This document shows positions 8,090 through 16,179 of a DNA stretch of 38,548 nucleotides, in pieces. The notes below the pieces were generated by a model. The model saw only the letters and a program-made list of their open reading frames with translations. It was not told the origin of the DNA and made no database searches. The position numbers and the translations under genes were made by a program. The first letter of the stretch is position 1. Every line of letters begins with the position of its first letter. Source of the DNA: a virus; the IMG/VR virus record IMGVR_UViG_3300007541_000060, positions 1-38,548 of that record, one strand, 5' to 3'.

Positions 8090-9610
8090 ATGAATCTAGA
8101 CAATAACATATTAGCGGTCGTTGAACCGGCAATTATGCCTACTGCAATTGAGATTGAGGGGCTAGGTGAGGCTGAAGAAGATGGTGGTGCAGATCGCCAG
8201 ACTAAAGCTATTGGTGTTGATTTACCATTTGTGCTCTTAAATAATTATCAATTCATGCAGAAAGACATACAGAGTTTCTCATTAGATAACTCTGGATTTT
8301 TGCCTGAGATGAGGATCCGCTTAGTTGACAGAAAAAATACGTTTGGTGTTGATTCATTTCCAAGAGATGGTGATGTGATTACAATATTGCTAACTAGTAA
8401 AAACTCTTCTACGTTTAAGAGTATTCACATGGATTTTGACATTACGGGCATTACTAGTAAACAGGCCAGCGAAGGTGATTTTAATGCAATTACTGTAGTT
8501 GGGACAGCTAAAGTGCCAAGGCTTTACAGCGAAGAGTGTAGAAGTTTTGAAGCTGCAGGTTCGTTAGATCATCTAGAAGAAGTTGCTAGGGATTTACAGC
8601 TAGGCTTAGCTACAAATATTGAAAACACTGACGATACTCAAATTAGAATACAAGCATACACGTCTACTCTTGACTTTATAAAGGAAACTGTAGACACCTC
8701 TTATATTTCAGACGACTCATTTCAAAGGTTTTATATAGATCAATACTATTATTTAACATATGTTGATGTGAATAGGGTTTTTAATTCTCCTAATCCACCG
8801 ATAGGTGATTTACAGGCCTCTTTTGCATCAGCAATATACAGCACGGCAGAGGATAAAGAAACACCTGAAGAAAGTGATGATATTGAAGCACCTTTAATAC
8901 TTACGAATCACAGAAACACTAAAGGTACAAATATGTTTATTGGTGCTTTTAATCTAATAAATAATGCTAATGATATAAGTACCGCATATGGTTACACTAG
9001 AGATGTTGTTATTTATGACGATAACTCAGAAGCCGGTGAAAGAGTTCAAGAATTTACAATAGAAGCCTTGAACTCAGAGGAAATGATGGACTATGAAGAG
9101 CCTCTAAAAGGCAGACGCGGTGAGGATAGATATGACACTCATAAGAAGCATAAATATATTGGTAGACAGGATGTTGGAGAAGGTGATATTGGTAACGTAC
9201 ATCCAAGCTTAAATTTTGCTAAATTACACCAGGCGCAAAACTTAGCTGAGATAGAAAAGGTTAAACTTAAAGTCTCTCTAGAATCTTTTAACCCATCGAT
9301 TTATAAGTACCAGAAGATTCCAATTCTTATTTACGAATACAATAAAGAGCGCGTTGCGGCAATGCTCAAGTACAATAAATTGTTAGATGAACAAGGTTTT
9401 TCTGATAAGTTTTTGGATATAGATCCGGGTGTTGCTGAAGAAGATAATGAAGATTCTAAACCAGACCAGGTAGTTAACAGATTCTTAAGCGGTTTTTACG
9501 TAATTGAGAATATTAACTACAAATACAACATTGATAAAGGTGGAATAGTACAAGAGGTTACTCTTATTAGAAGAGAATGGCCAGGTGGTTTTACTAACTA
9601 CGTAGAATAA
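8090..9610 (+). CDS. Baseplate central hub protein (gp27/gpD-like)
   Basis: A 506-residue protein with the features of hub proteins that join the tail tube to the spike. An acidic N-terminus is followed by a beta-rich tube-like domain (about 45-150, including PEMRIRLVDRKNTF and DGDVITILL). Residues about 160-230 contain DHLEEVARDLQLGLATNIE and a DFIKETVDTSYISDDSFQRF stretch, as in gpD/gp27 proteins. Near the C-terminus are GFYVIENINYKYN and a TLIRREWPGG ending. An acidic insertion (about 250-270) is not typical. Flanking genes encode LysM, tube-initiator and spike proteins, the expected hub neighbours. T4 gp27 is 391 residues, so this version is expanded. Confidence 0.75.
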   Translation: MNLDNNILAVVEPAIMPTAIEIEGLGEAEEDGGADRQTKAIGVDLPFVLLNNYQFMQKDIQSFSLDNSGFLPEMRIRLVDRKNTFGVDSFPRDGDVITILLTSKNSSTFKSIHMDFDITGITSKQASEGDFNAITVVGTAKVPRLYSEECRSFEAAGSLDHLEEVARDLQLGLATNIENTDDTQIRIQAYTSTLDFIKETVDTSYISDDSFQRFYIDQYYYLTYVDVNRVFNSPNPPIGDLQASFASAIYSTAEDKETPEESDDIEAPLILTNHRNTKGTNMFIGAFNLINNANDISTAYGYTRDVVIYDDNSEAGERVQEFTIEALNSEEMMDYEEPLKGRRGEDRYDTHKKHKYIGRQDVGEGDIGNVHPSLNFAKLHQAQNLAEIEKVKLKVSLESFNPSIYKYQKIPILIYEYNKERVAAMLKYNKLLDEQGFSDKFLDIDPGVAEEDNEDSKPDQVVNRFLSGFYVIENINYKYNIDKGGIVQEVTLIRREWPGGFTNYVE

Positions 9611-9623
9611 GAATATATAGTAC

Positions 9624-10928
9624 ATGGCAGACTTTGGTAAGATAAACGAATTTAGAAAGACAACTCAATTAAGGAAGATCAATGAGGATCCGACTTACTT
9701 GAGCTTCTTCTTTTTGTTTGATTCTTCTCGTGAACATTCACCTCTACTATCAGGAGTTGCCGAGGAATATTTAAGAAATGTAGTTAAAGATGAGGAAAGA
9801 GCTGATCTATTAGCTCGTTTTGTTAAACTTTTAAAGAAGATTAATTTAGAACTACCTTGGTTTTGGCAAAGCGTATCCGGGCTTGAAGCTACTAGAAAGT
9901 ATGGTAAGATGCAAGATCCTTGGTGGGGAGGCGAATCACCGAAGCTAGAGATCGAATGTCTAGAGAATATCGAACTTACTGCTGCGACTCTAATTGACTT
10001 ATATAAAAGAGCTGCATTTGATTTTAACAGATGGGTTGAAGTAATACCGAAGAATTTACGCCATTTTCAGTTGGACGTGTGGGTAACTGAAGTTAGAGGC
10101 TTTCAACAAACAACTGACGCAGGACTTTTAAATTCAAAAAATGTAGATACATCAAGGACTGAGATTAGAAATCCAGACGAAACTAACCCCGGTAACGCTA
10201 CTAACACTGAGATGCACGTTGACGCTAAACCTCTTTTTGTAACTAGATTAGGCCACTGTGAATTCGATATAGAATCTACTAGTGATACGTTTGCTGATCT
10301 GAGTAAATCGCCAGAAATGGCAAAGTCTAAAATCATGATACACTGGCTCACAGCTGAACAACAGTCGCAAAGGTACGGTGCAAACTTAAACGCCAATCAA
10401 GACAACAGTATAGCGTTCCAAAGAGATCCTGATCCTAGATTAGAGGAATATAATCCATTTGACCCTATTAACCCTATTGATAAACTCAAAGAAAGAGCGA
10501 AAGATCAATTAGATGGTGCTATTGCTGGTGTAACAAATATATTAGGTGGACTTCCAGGCAATAGAGGCGCTTTAGGTAATGCACATGGCTCTCTGTTAAC
10601 AGGGCAGCTTGGGCAACTTGCTAATTCTGTAGTCGAAGGTGCACTTGCACGACTTCTACTTGGCAACGTACATGGTATTAACGCAGCATCTACAATTCAA
10701 GATGCAATAAACGCTGGTAGTTTAAACGGTATAGCCAATGCAGCTGGGCAATTATTTAATCAGTCTAACCAGCCTTCAGGTGGAAACGACAATGATGTAA
10801 TCACTCCGAAAAAGATCTACCCAGATGTAGCGATAGATAGTTCACAAGGACCAATTAACGAAAGAGTATACGAGCCGGGGGTGGACAGTACACCAGACGG
10901 CAACTTAAACCAGAACGTACATGAATAA
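9624..10928 (+). CDS. Second baseplate tube-initiator-like protein (gp54/gp48 type)
   Basis: A 434-residue protein with an Arg/Lys-rich N-terminus, a helical region (about 45-135) and a tube-fold region in two parts: FQLDVWVTEVRGFQ (about 151-164) and FVTRLGHCEFDIESTSDTFA (about 203-222) followed by KSKIMIHW. These resemble the tail-tube domains of T4 gp48/gp54 and of tube proteins, where a long loop between strands packs on the neighbouring ring. The last 180 residues are Gly/Ala/Asn-rich with amphipathic stretches (about 310-375) of unknown role. It overlaps the spike gene by eight nucleotides, which suggests coordinated production of hub, initiator and spike. Function is confident only at the level of a hub/tube interface protein. 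Confidence 0.68.
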   Translation: MADFGKINEFRKTTQLRKINEDPTYLSFFFLFDSSREHSPLLSGVAEEYLRNVVKDEERADLLARFVKLLKKINLELPWFWQSVSGLEATRKYGKMQDPWWGGESPKLEIECLENIELTAATLIDLYKRAAFDFNRWVEVIPKNLRHFQLDVWVTEVRGFQQTTDAGLLNSKNVDTSRTEIRNPDETNPGNATNTEMHVDAKPLFVTRLGHCEFDIESTSDTFADLSKSPEMAKSKIMIHWLTAEQQSQRYGANLNANQDNSIAFQRDPDPRLEEYNPFDPINPIDKLKERAKDQLDGAIAGVTNILGGLPGNRGALGNAHGSLLTGQLGQLANSVVEGALARLLLGNVHGINAASTIQDAINAGSLNGIANAAGQLFNQSNQPSGGNDNDVITPKKIYPDVAIDSSQGPINERVYEPGVDSTPDGNLNQNVHE

Positions 10929-11637
10929 CAATGAACTTTATAGAGATAATCTTAGAGATGCGCATTGGCTTGGTGAAGTTGTGGTTAACGAAGACCCACT
11001 TCTAAAAGGCAGATGTCGTGTCAAGGTCTTTGGTAAATTTGATCTGCTGACAGACGAAGCTATTCCATGGGCAACTCCAATGAACAGAGATGCTGTAGGG
11101 TCTCACCATGTACCTAGAGTTGGTGACATTGTTGCGGTTCGTTTTGATAATGGTAACATCTATCACCCAGAATACTGGTTTCAAGTAGATCAGAATGATG
11201 ACCTTAAGACTGATGTTCTTGAGGCCTCAGACGCACCACAGGACGTCATAAGTTTAGTCTATGATGCCGAAAGAAATTTAAGAATATATCACTCACCGGA
11301 AGACGGTCTTGTCATCACGCGTGGTTCTGGTGCCAAAGAGAGACCGATGATTCAGATCGACGAAGAGGGTTTTATTAAGATCTCAACTGATGCTAAGATG
11401 TTCTTAGACTGCGGTGACATTTTTATTTCAAACGAAGGTGAAGCTGGAGCAGATGAGACTGAACCTGCAGTCCGTGGTCAATCCTTACAAGACTGGTTGC
11501 AAAAACTATTGGATGACTACAATACACACATCCACCCAACCGGAGTTGGTCCTAGCGGCCCACCAATGCCGCCAACACCAGTTACCGTTGGAGAACTTAC
11601 AGCTACTCATATTAACTATCAACAAAAAGGTAAGTAA
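10921..11637 (+). CDS. Baseplate spike protein with gp5/VgrG OB-fold, no lysozyme
   Basis: The 238-residue protein starts with an OB-fold like that of T4 gp5 and VgrG (about 14-88): HWLGEVVVNEDPLLKGRCRV, then IPWATPM and VPRVGDIVAVRFDNGN. A beta-rich needle-like region follows (about 108-175). Near the end is a helix plus NTHIHPTGVGPSGPPMPP (201-218). The HIH element recalls the metal-binding HxH at the tip of some phage spikes, although here a further 20 residues follow. T4 gp5 (575 aa) has a lysozyme domain after the OB-fold; none is present here, so peptidoglycan cutting must be done by another protein or not at the tail tip. It overlaps both neighbours (8 nt before, 1 nt after), consistent with a coupled hub operon. 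Confidence 0.85.
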   Translation: MNNNELYRDNLRDAHWLGEVVVNEDPLLKGRCRVKVFGKFDLLTDEAIPWATPMNRDAVGSHHVPRVGDIVAVRFDNGNIYHPEYWFQVDQNDDLKTDVLEASDAPQDVISLVYDAERNLRIYHSPEDGLVITRGSGAKERPMIQIDEEGFIKISTDAKMFLDCGDIFISNEGEAGADETEPAVRGQSLQDWLQKLLDDYNTHIHPTGVGPSGPPMPPTPVTVGELTATHINYQQKGK

Positions 11638-13484
11638 TGCCAGCACTGTGGCCTAAATTCATAACAGACGTTAGTAGTTACATTGCGAACGGCGATGCAA
11701 ATGCAGGTGGACCCGGAGTTCTAAAGGGTCAAGATCGACCAGGCGCTGAGATTAACGCTAACTTTGACGTTAAAACATATGTACCTCTTGTAACACCAAG
11801 TGGCCGTAGAGACTTCGGTGAAGCTCTAGCCGGCTTCTATCTAGATGCAATTAAGACTGCACAAACACCTTACGGAGCAACACACACTGAATCACCAGCC
11901 GCACAGATCTTTGTTAAAGCATATGGTGAAATCTTTGAGCAGATCTTTAGAAACGGCGAACCTTATCTAGTAGATCAGAAAGACGCAGACGGTAATGTTA
12001 TCGAACAGGGCAAAGAATCTCTTGAGCCTTATGATGAAATGTCAACTGAGATTCCAGACCCACCGACTGAAGAAGAACTAGAAGCCGAACGTGAGAAGAA
12101 GTTCTGTCAGTTCTTAGAAGAAGAGGGCTCAAGACTCTACACCTTCTCTTATTTCGAGTTTCACTGTATTGAGCCCAACGACACACAGGCTCAGATTGAA
12201 GATATGTTTGCGAACAGGCTCTTACAGCAATTTGAGAAGATCAGCAGTCCGAACGAACGCTGGAGTTTCTTTGAATGGGTTTCATCTTTAGGTAAAAGAG
12301 AATATCAAGGCTTTAACTTTAGTACTGTTAATTTGGGCAGTGGCTTTAGTGCACCTTATATTAACGTACATGACACTGTTAAAAGAGGAATTGCAGCTGC
12401 TGGTTATAACTGGCAAACGCTGATTGATAACGTTTCAAACAAAGTAAGAAATGCTATTATAGCGGCACATCCTGTTAATAGTTTTGGCCTGTTTAGTCCT
12501 TTTGGTAATGTTGCAAATGACGATAATATCGAATTTGCAATTAAAAGACCTGCTGTTAATCCAATTCAAAAACCATGGCCCTTTGTAGATGATAGGCCAG
12601 AAAAAGAATTAAACCCAAAACGTATCCAAGTTTCTTATGATAGAGAAAGTGGTACATATGAGGCTATTGGTGACGACGGTCAACCTAGAACAGAAATAGT
12701 TGAAAGTAAAAGGCCTAAAATATTGACAGATGCTGTTGTTGCCTTCTTTTCATGGAGGCCAGATGTAAGAGTTTACTTACCATCTACCTTTACAGAGACA
12801 TTAGCCGATGGTACAATTAGAATCCTAAGCAGATGGCAGAAAACTCCAGATTATGTAGAATCAACATATGTGGTTACTGAATATGAAAATAACTGGGTTA
12901 GAACACCAGAACCACAGCTAGAAGCTTTAGGTGAAAGCAGTACATTCGCAGACATTAAAATTCTTAGCGGTGGCACTCTATTTGAGTTTGTTAAATGGCA
13001 AGGTGAACAGGCTGAAAATAATGCAGCGGCATGTGAAGAAGCGCCTACAGATCTACCGTTTGACTATAGTTGCTATTCAGGTCTATCTATGGACAACGGT
13101 CTATTTAATACGGATGATGGTACAGATCCATGGAAACAACTTGCGCTAGCAACAATAGCATACTGGTATAGTACATTAATACAACCCTTTAAAGTTTCAC
13201 CTTCCGCACTACCAGCTCTTATTCCAGCACCTCTTGGTGGTATCTATATTCCAATTTATTACGGTAGTGTAAATCTACTTGCTAATAATTTAAGAAGAGC
13301 CATGCATATGGGTCAGACTTTTTCACAGTTGCCGGCCACACAACCGCCTGCATTAGCCGTTGCTTCGGCACTTGCAGCAACTTACGCAATTCATCTACTT
13401 GAGTTTAAACTAATCTACCTTGGTGGTATACCAACGCCAGTTGGGCCAGTGCCAATGCCTGGTTTTGTGCCCGTGGTTTTTTAA
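11637..13484 (+). CDS. Unknown baseplate-region protein (615 aa)
   Basis: The start overlaps the spike stop as TAATG. The N-terminal 130 residues (FITDVSSYIANGD, LVTPSGRRDFGEALAGFY) look globular. A Glu-rich segment (about 140-165) and a Cys-containing stretch (EKKFCQFLEEEGSRLY) follow. The last 110 residues are hydrophobic and proline-rich, including PSALPALIPAPLGGIYIPIY and PTPVGPVPMPGFVPVVF at the very end, without a clear single transmembrane helix. I do not recognise the family. Location between the spike and the S1-like gene suggests a tail-tip or hub-associated virion protein. The hydrophobic Pro/Gly C-terminus could insert in a membrane or pack in a tube lumen, but this is speculation. 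Confidence 0.72.
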   Translation: MPALWPKFITDVSSYIANGDANAGGPGVLKGQDRPGAEINANFDVKTYVPLVTPSGRRDFGEALAGFYLDAIKTAQTPYGATHTESPAAQIFVKAYGEIFEQIFRNGEPYLVDQKDADGNVIEQGKESLEPYDEMSTEIPDPPTEEELEAEREKKFCQFLEEEGSRLYTFSYFEFHCIEPNDTQAQIEDMFANRLLQQFEKISSPNERWSFFEWVSSLGKREYQGFNFSTVNLGSGFSAPYINVHDTVKRGIAAAGYNWQTLIDNVSNKVRNAIIAAHPVNSFGLFSPFGNVANDDNIEFAIKRPAVNPIQKPWPFVDDRPEKELNPKRIQVSYDRESGTYEAIGDDGQPRTEIVESKRPKILTDAVVAFFSWRPDVRVYLPSTFTETLADGTIRILSRWQKTPDYVESTYVVTEYENNWVRTPEPQLEALGESSTFADIKILSGGTLFEFVKWQGEQAENNAAACEEAPTDLPFDYSCYSGLSMDNGLFNTDDGTDPWKQLALATIAYWYSTLIQPFKVSPSALPALIPAPLGGIYIPIYYGSVNLLANNLRRAMHMGQTFSQLPATQPPALAVASALAATYAIHLLEFKLIYLGGIPTPVGPVPMPGFVPVVF

Positions 13485-13495
13485 TATAATTGAAC

Positions 13496-13504
13496 GGATA
13501 TATA
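13496..13504 (+). promoter_or_regulatory. Putative phage late promoter box (GGATATATA)
   Basis: A second copy of the GGATATATA core, in the 49-nt gap before the S1-like gene and about 29 nt before its ATG. It is preceded by TTGAAC and followed by an A/T-rich leader. The same core occurs at 5332 and 14834. If functional it would let the S1-like gene be transcribed apart from the upstream hub operon. Confidence 0.5.
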
Positions 13505-13533
13505 ATATGTTACACTTTTAATCTAAAAAATAC

Positions 13534-14817
13534 ATGTCAAACAAAAACAAGCGTACTCGCATCGGAACGACGACCGACAGCGAAGTTAAAAGAGAGCAAT
13601 CTACTCAAAACGTCGAATCAAACAACATTTCAGAGGAGCCAAAATTTGAGCATAGTGAATTCTATGACAAAGATGGTAATTTTATGTGGGATGCCTATGG
13701 GGCTTCATGTCCTTCACATAGAAGAAAACCAAACCCACATGTTAAAACCAAGGCCGGACACAGAGTTTATTGTAGAGAGTCCTACGCACAGGAAATGTAC
13801 AATTTACTAGAAAGCTTTGAAGTTAACCATGCTATCAAATCCAATATCAATGTTGGTGAAATTCACGAAGGTATTATATATGCAGTAACTCAAGATACTA
13901 TTACTGTTGATATAGGTTATAGAGAACTAGTCTACGTGAAGTCTGATAAAGAACCTCAACGTATTAAAGAACTTTCGCCAGGTGAAGAAACTGCAGTTTT
14001 AATTACTAATACCGATAATGCCTTTATTTCAGGCTCAATTTCAGGTGGTGTTAAACAGAAAGTCTTCATGGACCTTAGAGCTGGTGTTGAAGCAGGCGAT
14101 ACTGCTTGGGTTGGCCTAGTTAAGGAAATGATTGAGAACGGCGGTTATGTTGTTGAAGTACAAGGTATTGAATGTTTCATGCCAGGTTCACTTGCGGGCA
14201 TTAACAAGCTTGCAGACTTTGAGTCAATCATCGGCCAAGAACTCTATGTGGTACCAGTATCTTTCTCAGCAGGTAGAGGCACAATAGTTGTTTCACACAG
14301 AAAATACTTACAGGCCTTAATTCCACAGGAGATTGAGAAGATTAAAGAGAATGCCGGTGAAGAAATCACAGGTAACGTAACAGGAACTGCTAAATACGGC
14401 GTCTTCGTTGAATTTAATAGATGTTTGACAGGTATGATTCACAAGAATGATTTAGATCCAGAAACATTCGAGAAGTTTAAGAAGCGTGAAATTATGCCGG
14501 CGGATGAAGTTACCTTTAAAGTAAAGGATGTTATCTCGAACACTAAGATTACTTTAACTCAGATCGATAATGTACAAACTAGCCCATGGGATGATATTAC
14601 ATCAAGGTACAAGATTCCAGCTGTTGTTAAGGCTCAAGTAAAAGCCAAGAAAGACTATGGCCTTTTTGTTACAATCGAGGACGGTGTTACTGGACTGCTA
14701 CACGTTAGTGAATTAGGTGAAGATGTAATGAAAGTCTTTAACCCAGGTGATGAAATCACGGTTAAGATAACTCGAATTGAAGAGGAGACTCAGAAGGTCT
14801 TTCTTAAATTACCATAA
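13534..14817 (+). CDS. Ribosomal protein S1-like protein, four S1 domains
   Basis: A 427-residue RNA-binding protein. Four S1 (OB-fold) repeats are visible: about 105-170, 187-256 (ending IVVSHRKYL), 276-345 (GNVTGTAKYGVFVEF, then GMIHKNDL) and 360-427 (AQVKAKKDYGLFVTIEDGV, then GLLHVSEL). The order and the IECFMPGSLAG and VVSHRK elements match ribosomal S1 rather than RNase E, PNPase or Tex, which have single S1 domains. The N-terminal 100 residues are hydrophilic; a GNFMWDAYG segment (48-56) resembles the motif preceding domain 1 in Bacteroidota S1 as I remember it. Two Cys (59, 80) and nearby His could bind metal. Cellular S1 has six repeats, so this is shortened. It has its own promoter-like box. 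Likely role: recruiting phage mRNAs to ribosomes or displacing host S1 (inference). Confidence 0.88.
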   Translation: MSNKNKRTRIGTTTDSEVKREQSTQNVESNNISEEPKFEHSEFYDKDGNFMWDAYGASCPSHRRKPNPHVKTKAGHRVYCRESYAQEMYNLLESFEVNHAIKSNINVGEIHEGIIYAVTQDTITVDIGYRELVYVKSDKEPQRIKELSPGEETAVLITNTDNAFISGSISGGVKQKVFMDLRAGVEAGDTAWVGLVKEMIENGGYVVEVQGIECFMPGSLAGINKLADFESIIGQELYVVPVSFSAGRGTIVVSHRKYLQALIPQEIEKIKENAGEEITGNVTGTAKYGVFVEFNRCLTGMIHKNDLDPETFEKFKKREIMPADEVTFKVKDVISNTKITLTQIDNVQTSPWDDITSRYKIPAVVKAQVKAKKDYGLFVTIEDGVTGLLHVSELGEDVMKVFNPGDEITVKITRIEEETQKVFLKLP

Positions 14818-14833
14818 GCTACTTATTTGAGCC

Positions 14834-14842
14834 GGATATATA
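14834..14842 (+). promoter_or_regulatory. Putative phage late promoter box (GGATATATA)
   Basis: Third exact GGATATATA core, in the 50-nt gap before the amidoligase gene and about 25 nt before its ATG. It overlaps the left arm of a small inverted repeat (14838-14859). Recurrence ahead of three separate gene groups is the basis for calling it a promoter. Confidence 0.5.
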
Positions 14843-14859
14843 TTCAAACAAGAATATAT
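14838..14859. repeat. 8-bp inverted repeat before the amidoligase gene
   Basis: Arms ATATATTC (14838-14845) and GAATATAT (14852-14859) are separated by AAACAA. There is no U-run after it, so it is not a standard terminator. It overlaps the promoter-like box and ends eight nucleotides before the start codon, next to a CGAGCTCG palindrome (14860-14867). It could be an operator or an RNA hairpin masking the leader in read-through transcripts; it may also be a by-product of A/T-rich sequence. Confidence 0.35.
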
Positions 14860-14867
14860 CGAGCTCG

Positions 14868-16178
14868 ATGAATAAACTAAGTAGACAGTCTACAAGAGAG
14901 TCAATTCTCAATGCAGCCTTAATGGGCATTGAATTTGAATTCTATTCAAAAAAGAACCTAGAAGAAACTCAAAAAATGCTTGAGGATCTTCTAGGTTTAC
15001 CTATTAGTCTAGAAGAAAAGGCACACTCTGACTTTCAACCAACAGACAAACACTTTAAGATGGAGCCTGATATGTCAGGTGGTTCAGGCTTAATTGAGCT
15101 TGTGACTGGTGCGATGCCTTATCGTAATGCTAGGATTGTTGTTATTAAGATGTTGGGCTGGATTAGAGAACATGGTTACACAACGGATAGAGCTTCAATC
15201 CACCTAAACTTATCGTTTGATAAGAAGTATCTTGAAGATCCGATGATGGTATCAAAGATGAACACTCTTAAGTTTATCTTGACTTTTAATGAAAAACAGG
15301 TCTATAAGTTCTTTCCAAATAGAGAGAACTCGGTTTATGCAAAGTCAATTAAGTTCGTGATGCCAAAACATGAGGCTGCTCATTTTAGCGCTGAACATGT
15401 TAACCCAATGAACTTTATATTTCCAGACACTAAATACTATGGTGTTAACTTCTTAAAGAAAGAGAAGAACTACCTAGAGTTCAGGTATATCGGCGGTAAA
15501 GATTACGAACAACGCCAAGATGATATACTTTATATGTCTGAGAGGTTTCTCTTACAACTATTTAAAGCATGTTCTCAGCCAGAATTTACAGCTGAAGATA
15601 AAATTGAGCTTAAATATATCTTAAATAAGAACTTACCTATTTTTGAGGCTTTAAAAGACCATAGGAACTTAAATAAACACTGGCCGAAGATTAATATCTT
15701 AGTAGATCTACAAGATGACTACCAAATTATTAAAGTACATTGGGATAGAATTAAAAGAAGGGTAATGGACTTAATTATCCATGGCTCTCTAGAAGAAGGT
15801 ACAATTAACTATGATTCTGACTTCTCTTCGATTCAGGTTAAAGATGGTAAGATGCCAACTTGTTTCGCTGCTGAAAATTACGAGTTTATTACGTCTGAAA
15901 TTAGAGGTAATTTAATTAACTGTGACTTTTACGCTTGTAAAGTTGAAGGCTCAGATCTACAATATTGTAATTTTTATCAGTCAACTGAGATTAAAGAGTC
16001 TAAGGTCCAGTCTTCATATGTACATGGTAGCTGTAGCGCTGTTAACTGTTATGTTTTCGGTAGAGACGGTATCTTTAAAGGCAGAATGATAGGTGGTATA
16101 TTTAGAGAGGGTAATATCGGCCCTTATGCTAGATTTGACGATACGGAAATCGTAGTAAGTAAAAAAATAAATTCATAA
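14868..16178 (+). CDS. Putative COOH-NH2 amidoligase with pentapeptide-like C-terminus
   Basis: Residues 1-300 carry the signature of the amidoligase family of the glutamine-synthetase-like COOH-NH2 ligase fold: GIEFEF (20-25, the ExE pair expected to bind metal-ATP), EPDMSGGSGLIELVTG (67-81 region), ASIHLNLSF (109-117) and LEFRYIGG (203-210). Such enzymes use ATP to form amide or peptide-like bonds. The normal HxH in the third motif is HLN here, so one metal ligand may differ. Residues about 340-425 form short repeats with Cys/Asn-Phe/Tyr spacing (NCDFYACKVEGSDLQYCNFY) like pentapeptide repeats or a small beta-helix, perhaps for target binding or oligomerisation. It sits between S1 and baseplate genes and ends one nucleotide before the next start. 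The substrate is unknown; peptide tagging of a protein or cell-wall chemistry are possible. Confidence 0.75.
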   Translation: MNKLSRQSTRESILNAALMGIEFEFYSKKNLEETQKMLEDLLGLPISLEEKAHSDFQPTDKHFKMEPDMSGGSGLIELVTGAMPYRNARIVVIKMLGWIREHGYTTDRASIHLNLSFDKKYLEDPMMVSKMNTLKFILTFNEKQVYKFFPNRENSVYAKSIKFVMPKHEAAHFSAEHVNPMNFIFPDTKYYGVNFLKKEKNYLEFRYIGGKDYEQRQDDILYMSERFLLQLFKACSQPEFTAEDKIELKYILNKNLPIFEALKDHRNLNKHWPKINILVDLQDDYQIIKVHWDRIKRRVMDLIIHGSLEEGTINYDSDFSSIQVKDGKMPTCFAAENYEFITSEIRGNLINCDFYACKVEGSDLQYCNFYQSTEIKESKVQSSYVHGSCSAVNCYVFGRDGIFKGRMIGGIFREGNIGPYARFDDTEIVVSKKINS

Positions 16179-16179
16179 A

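Noticed and set aside
13490-13810. 106-codon ORF overlapping the start of the S1-like gene
   Set aside because: Different frame from the S1 domains; its translation is a shifted reading of the S1 gene leader and N-terminus.
14860-14867. CGAGCTCG palindrome next to the amidoligase start as an operator
   Set aside because: Only 8 bp and single copy in the regulatory gaps; not enough to claim a binding site.
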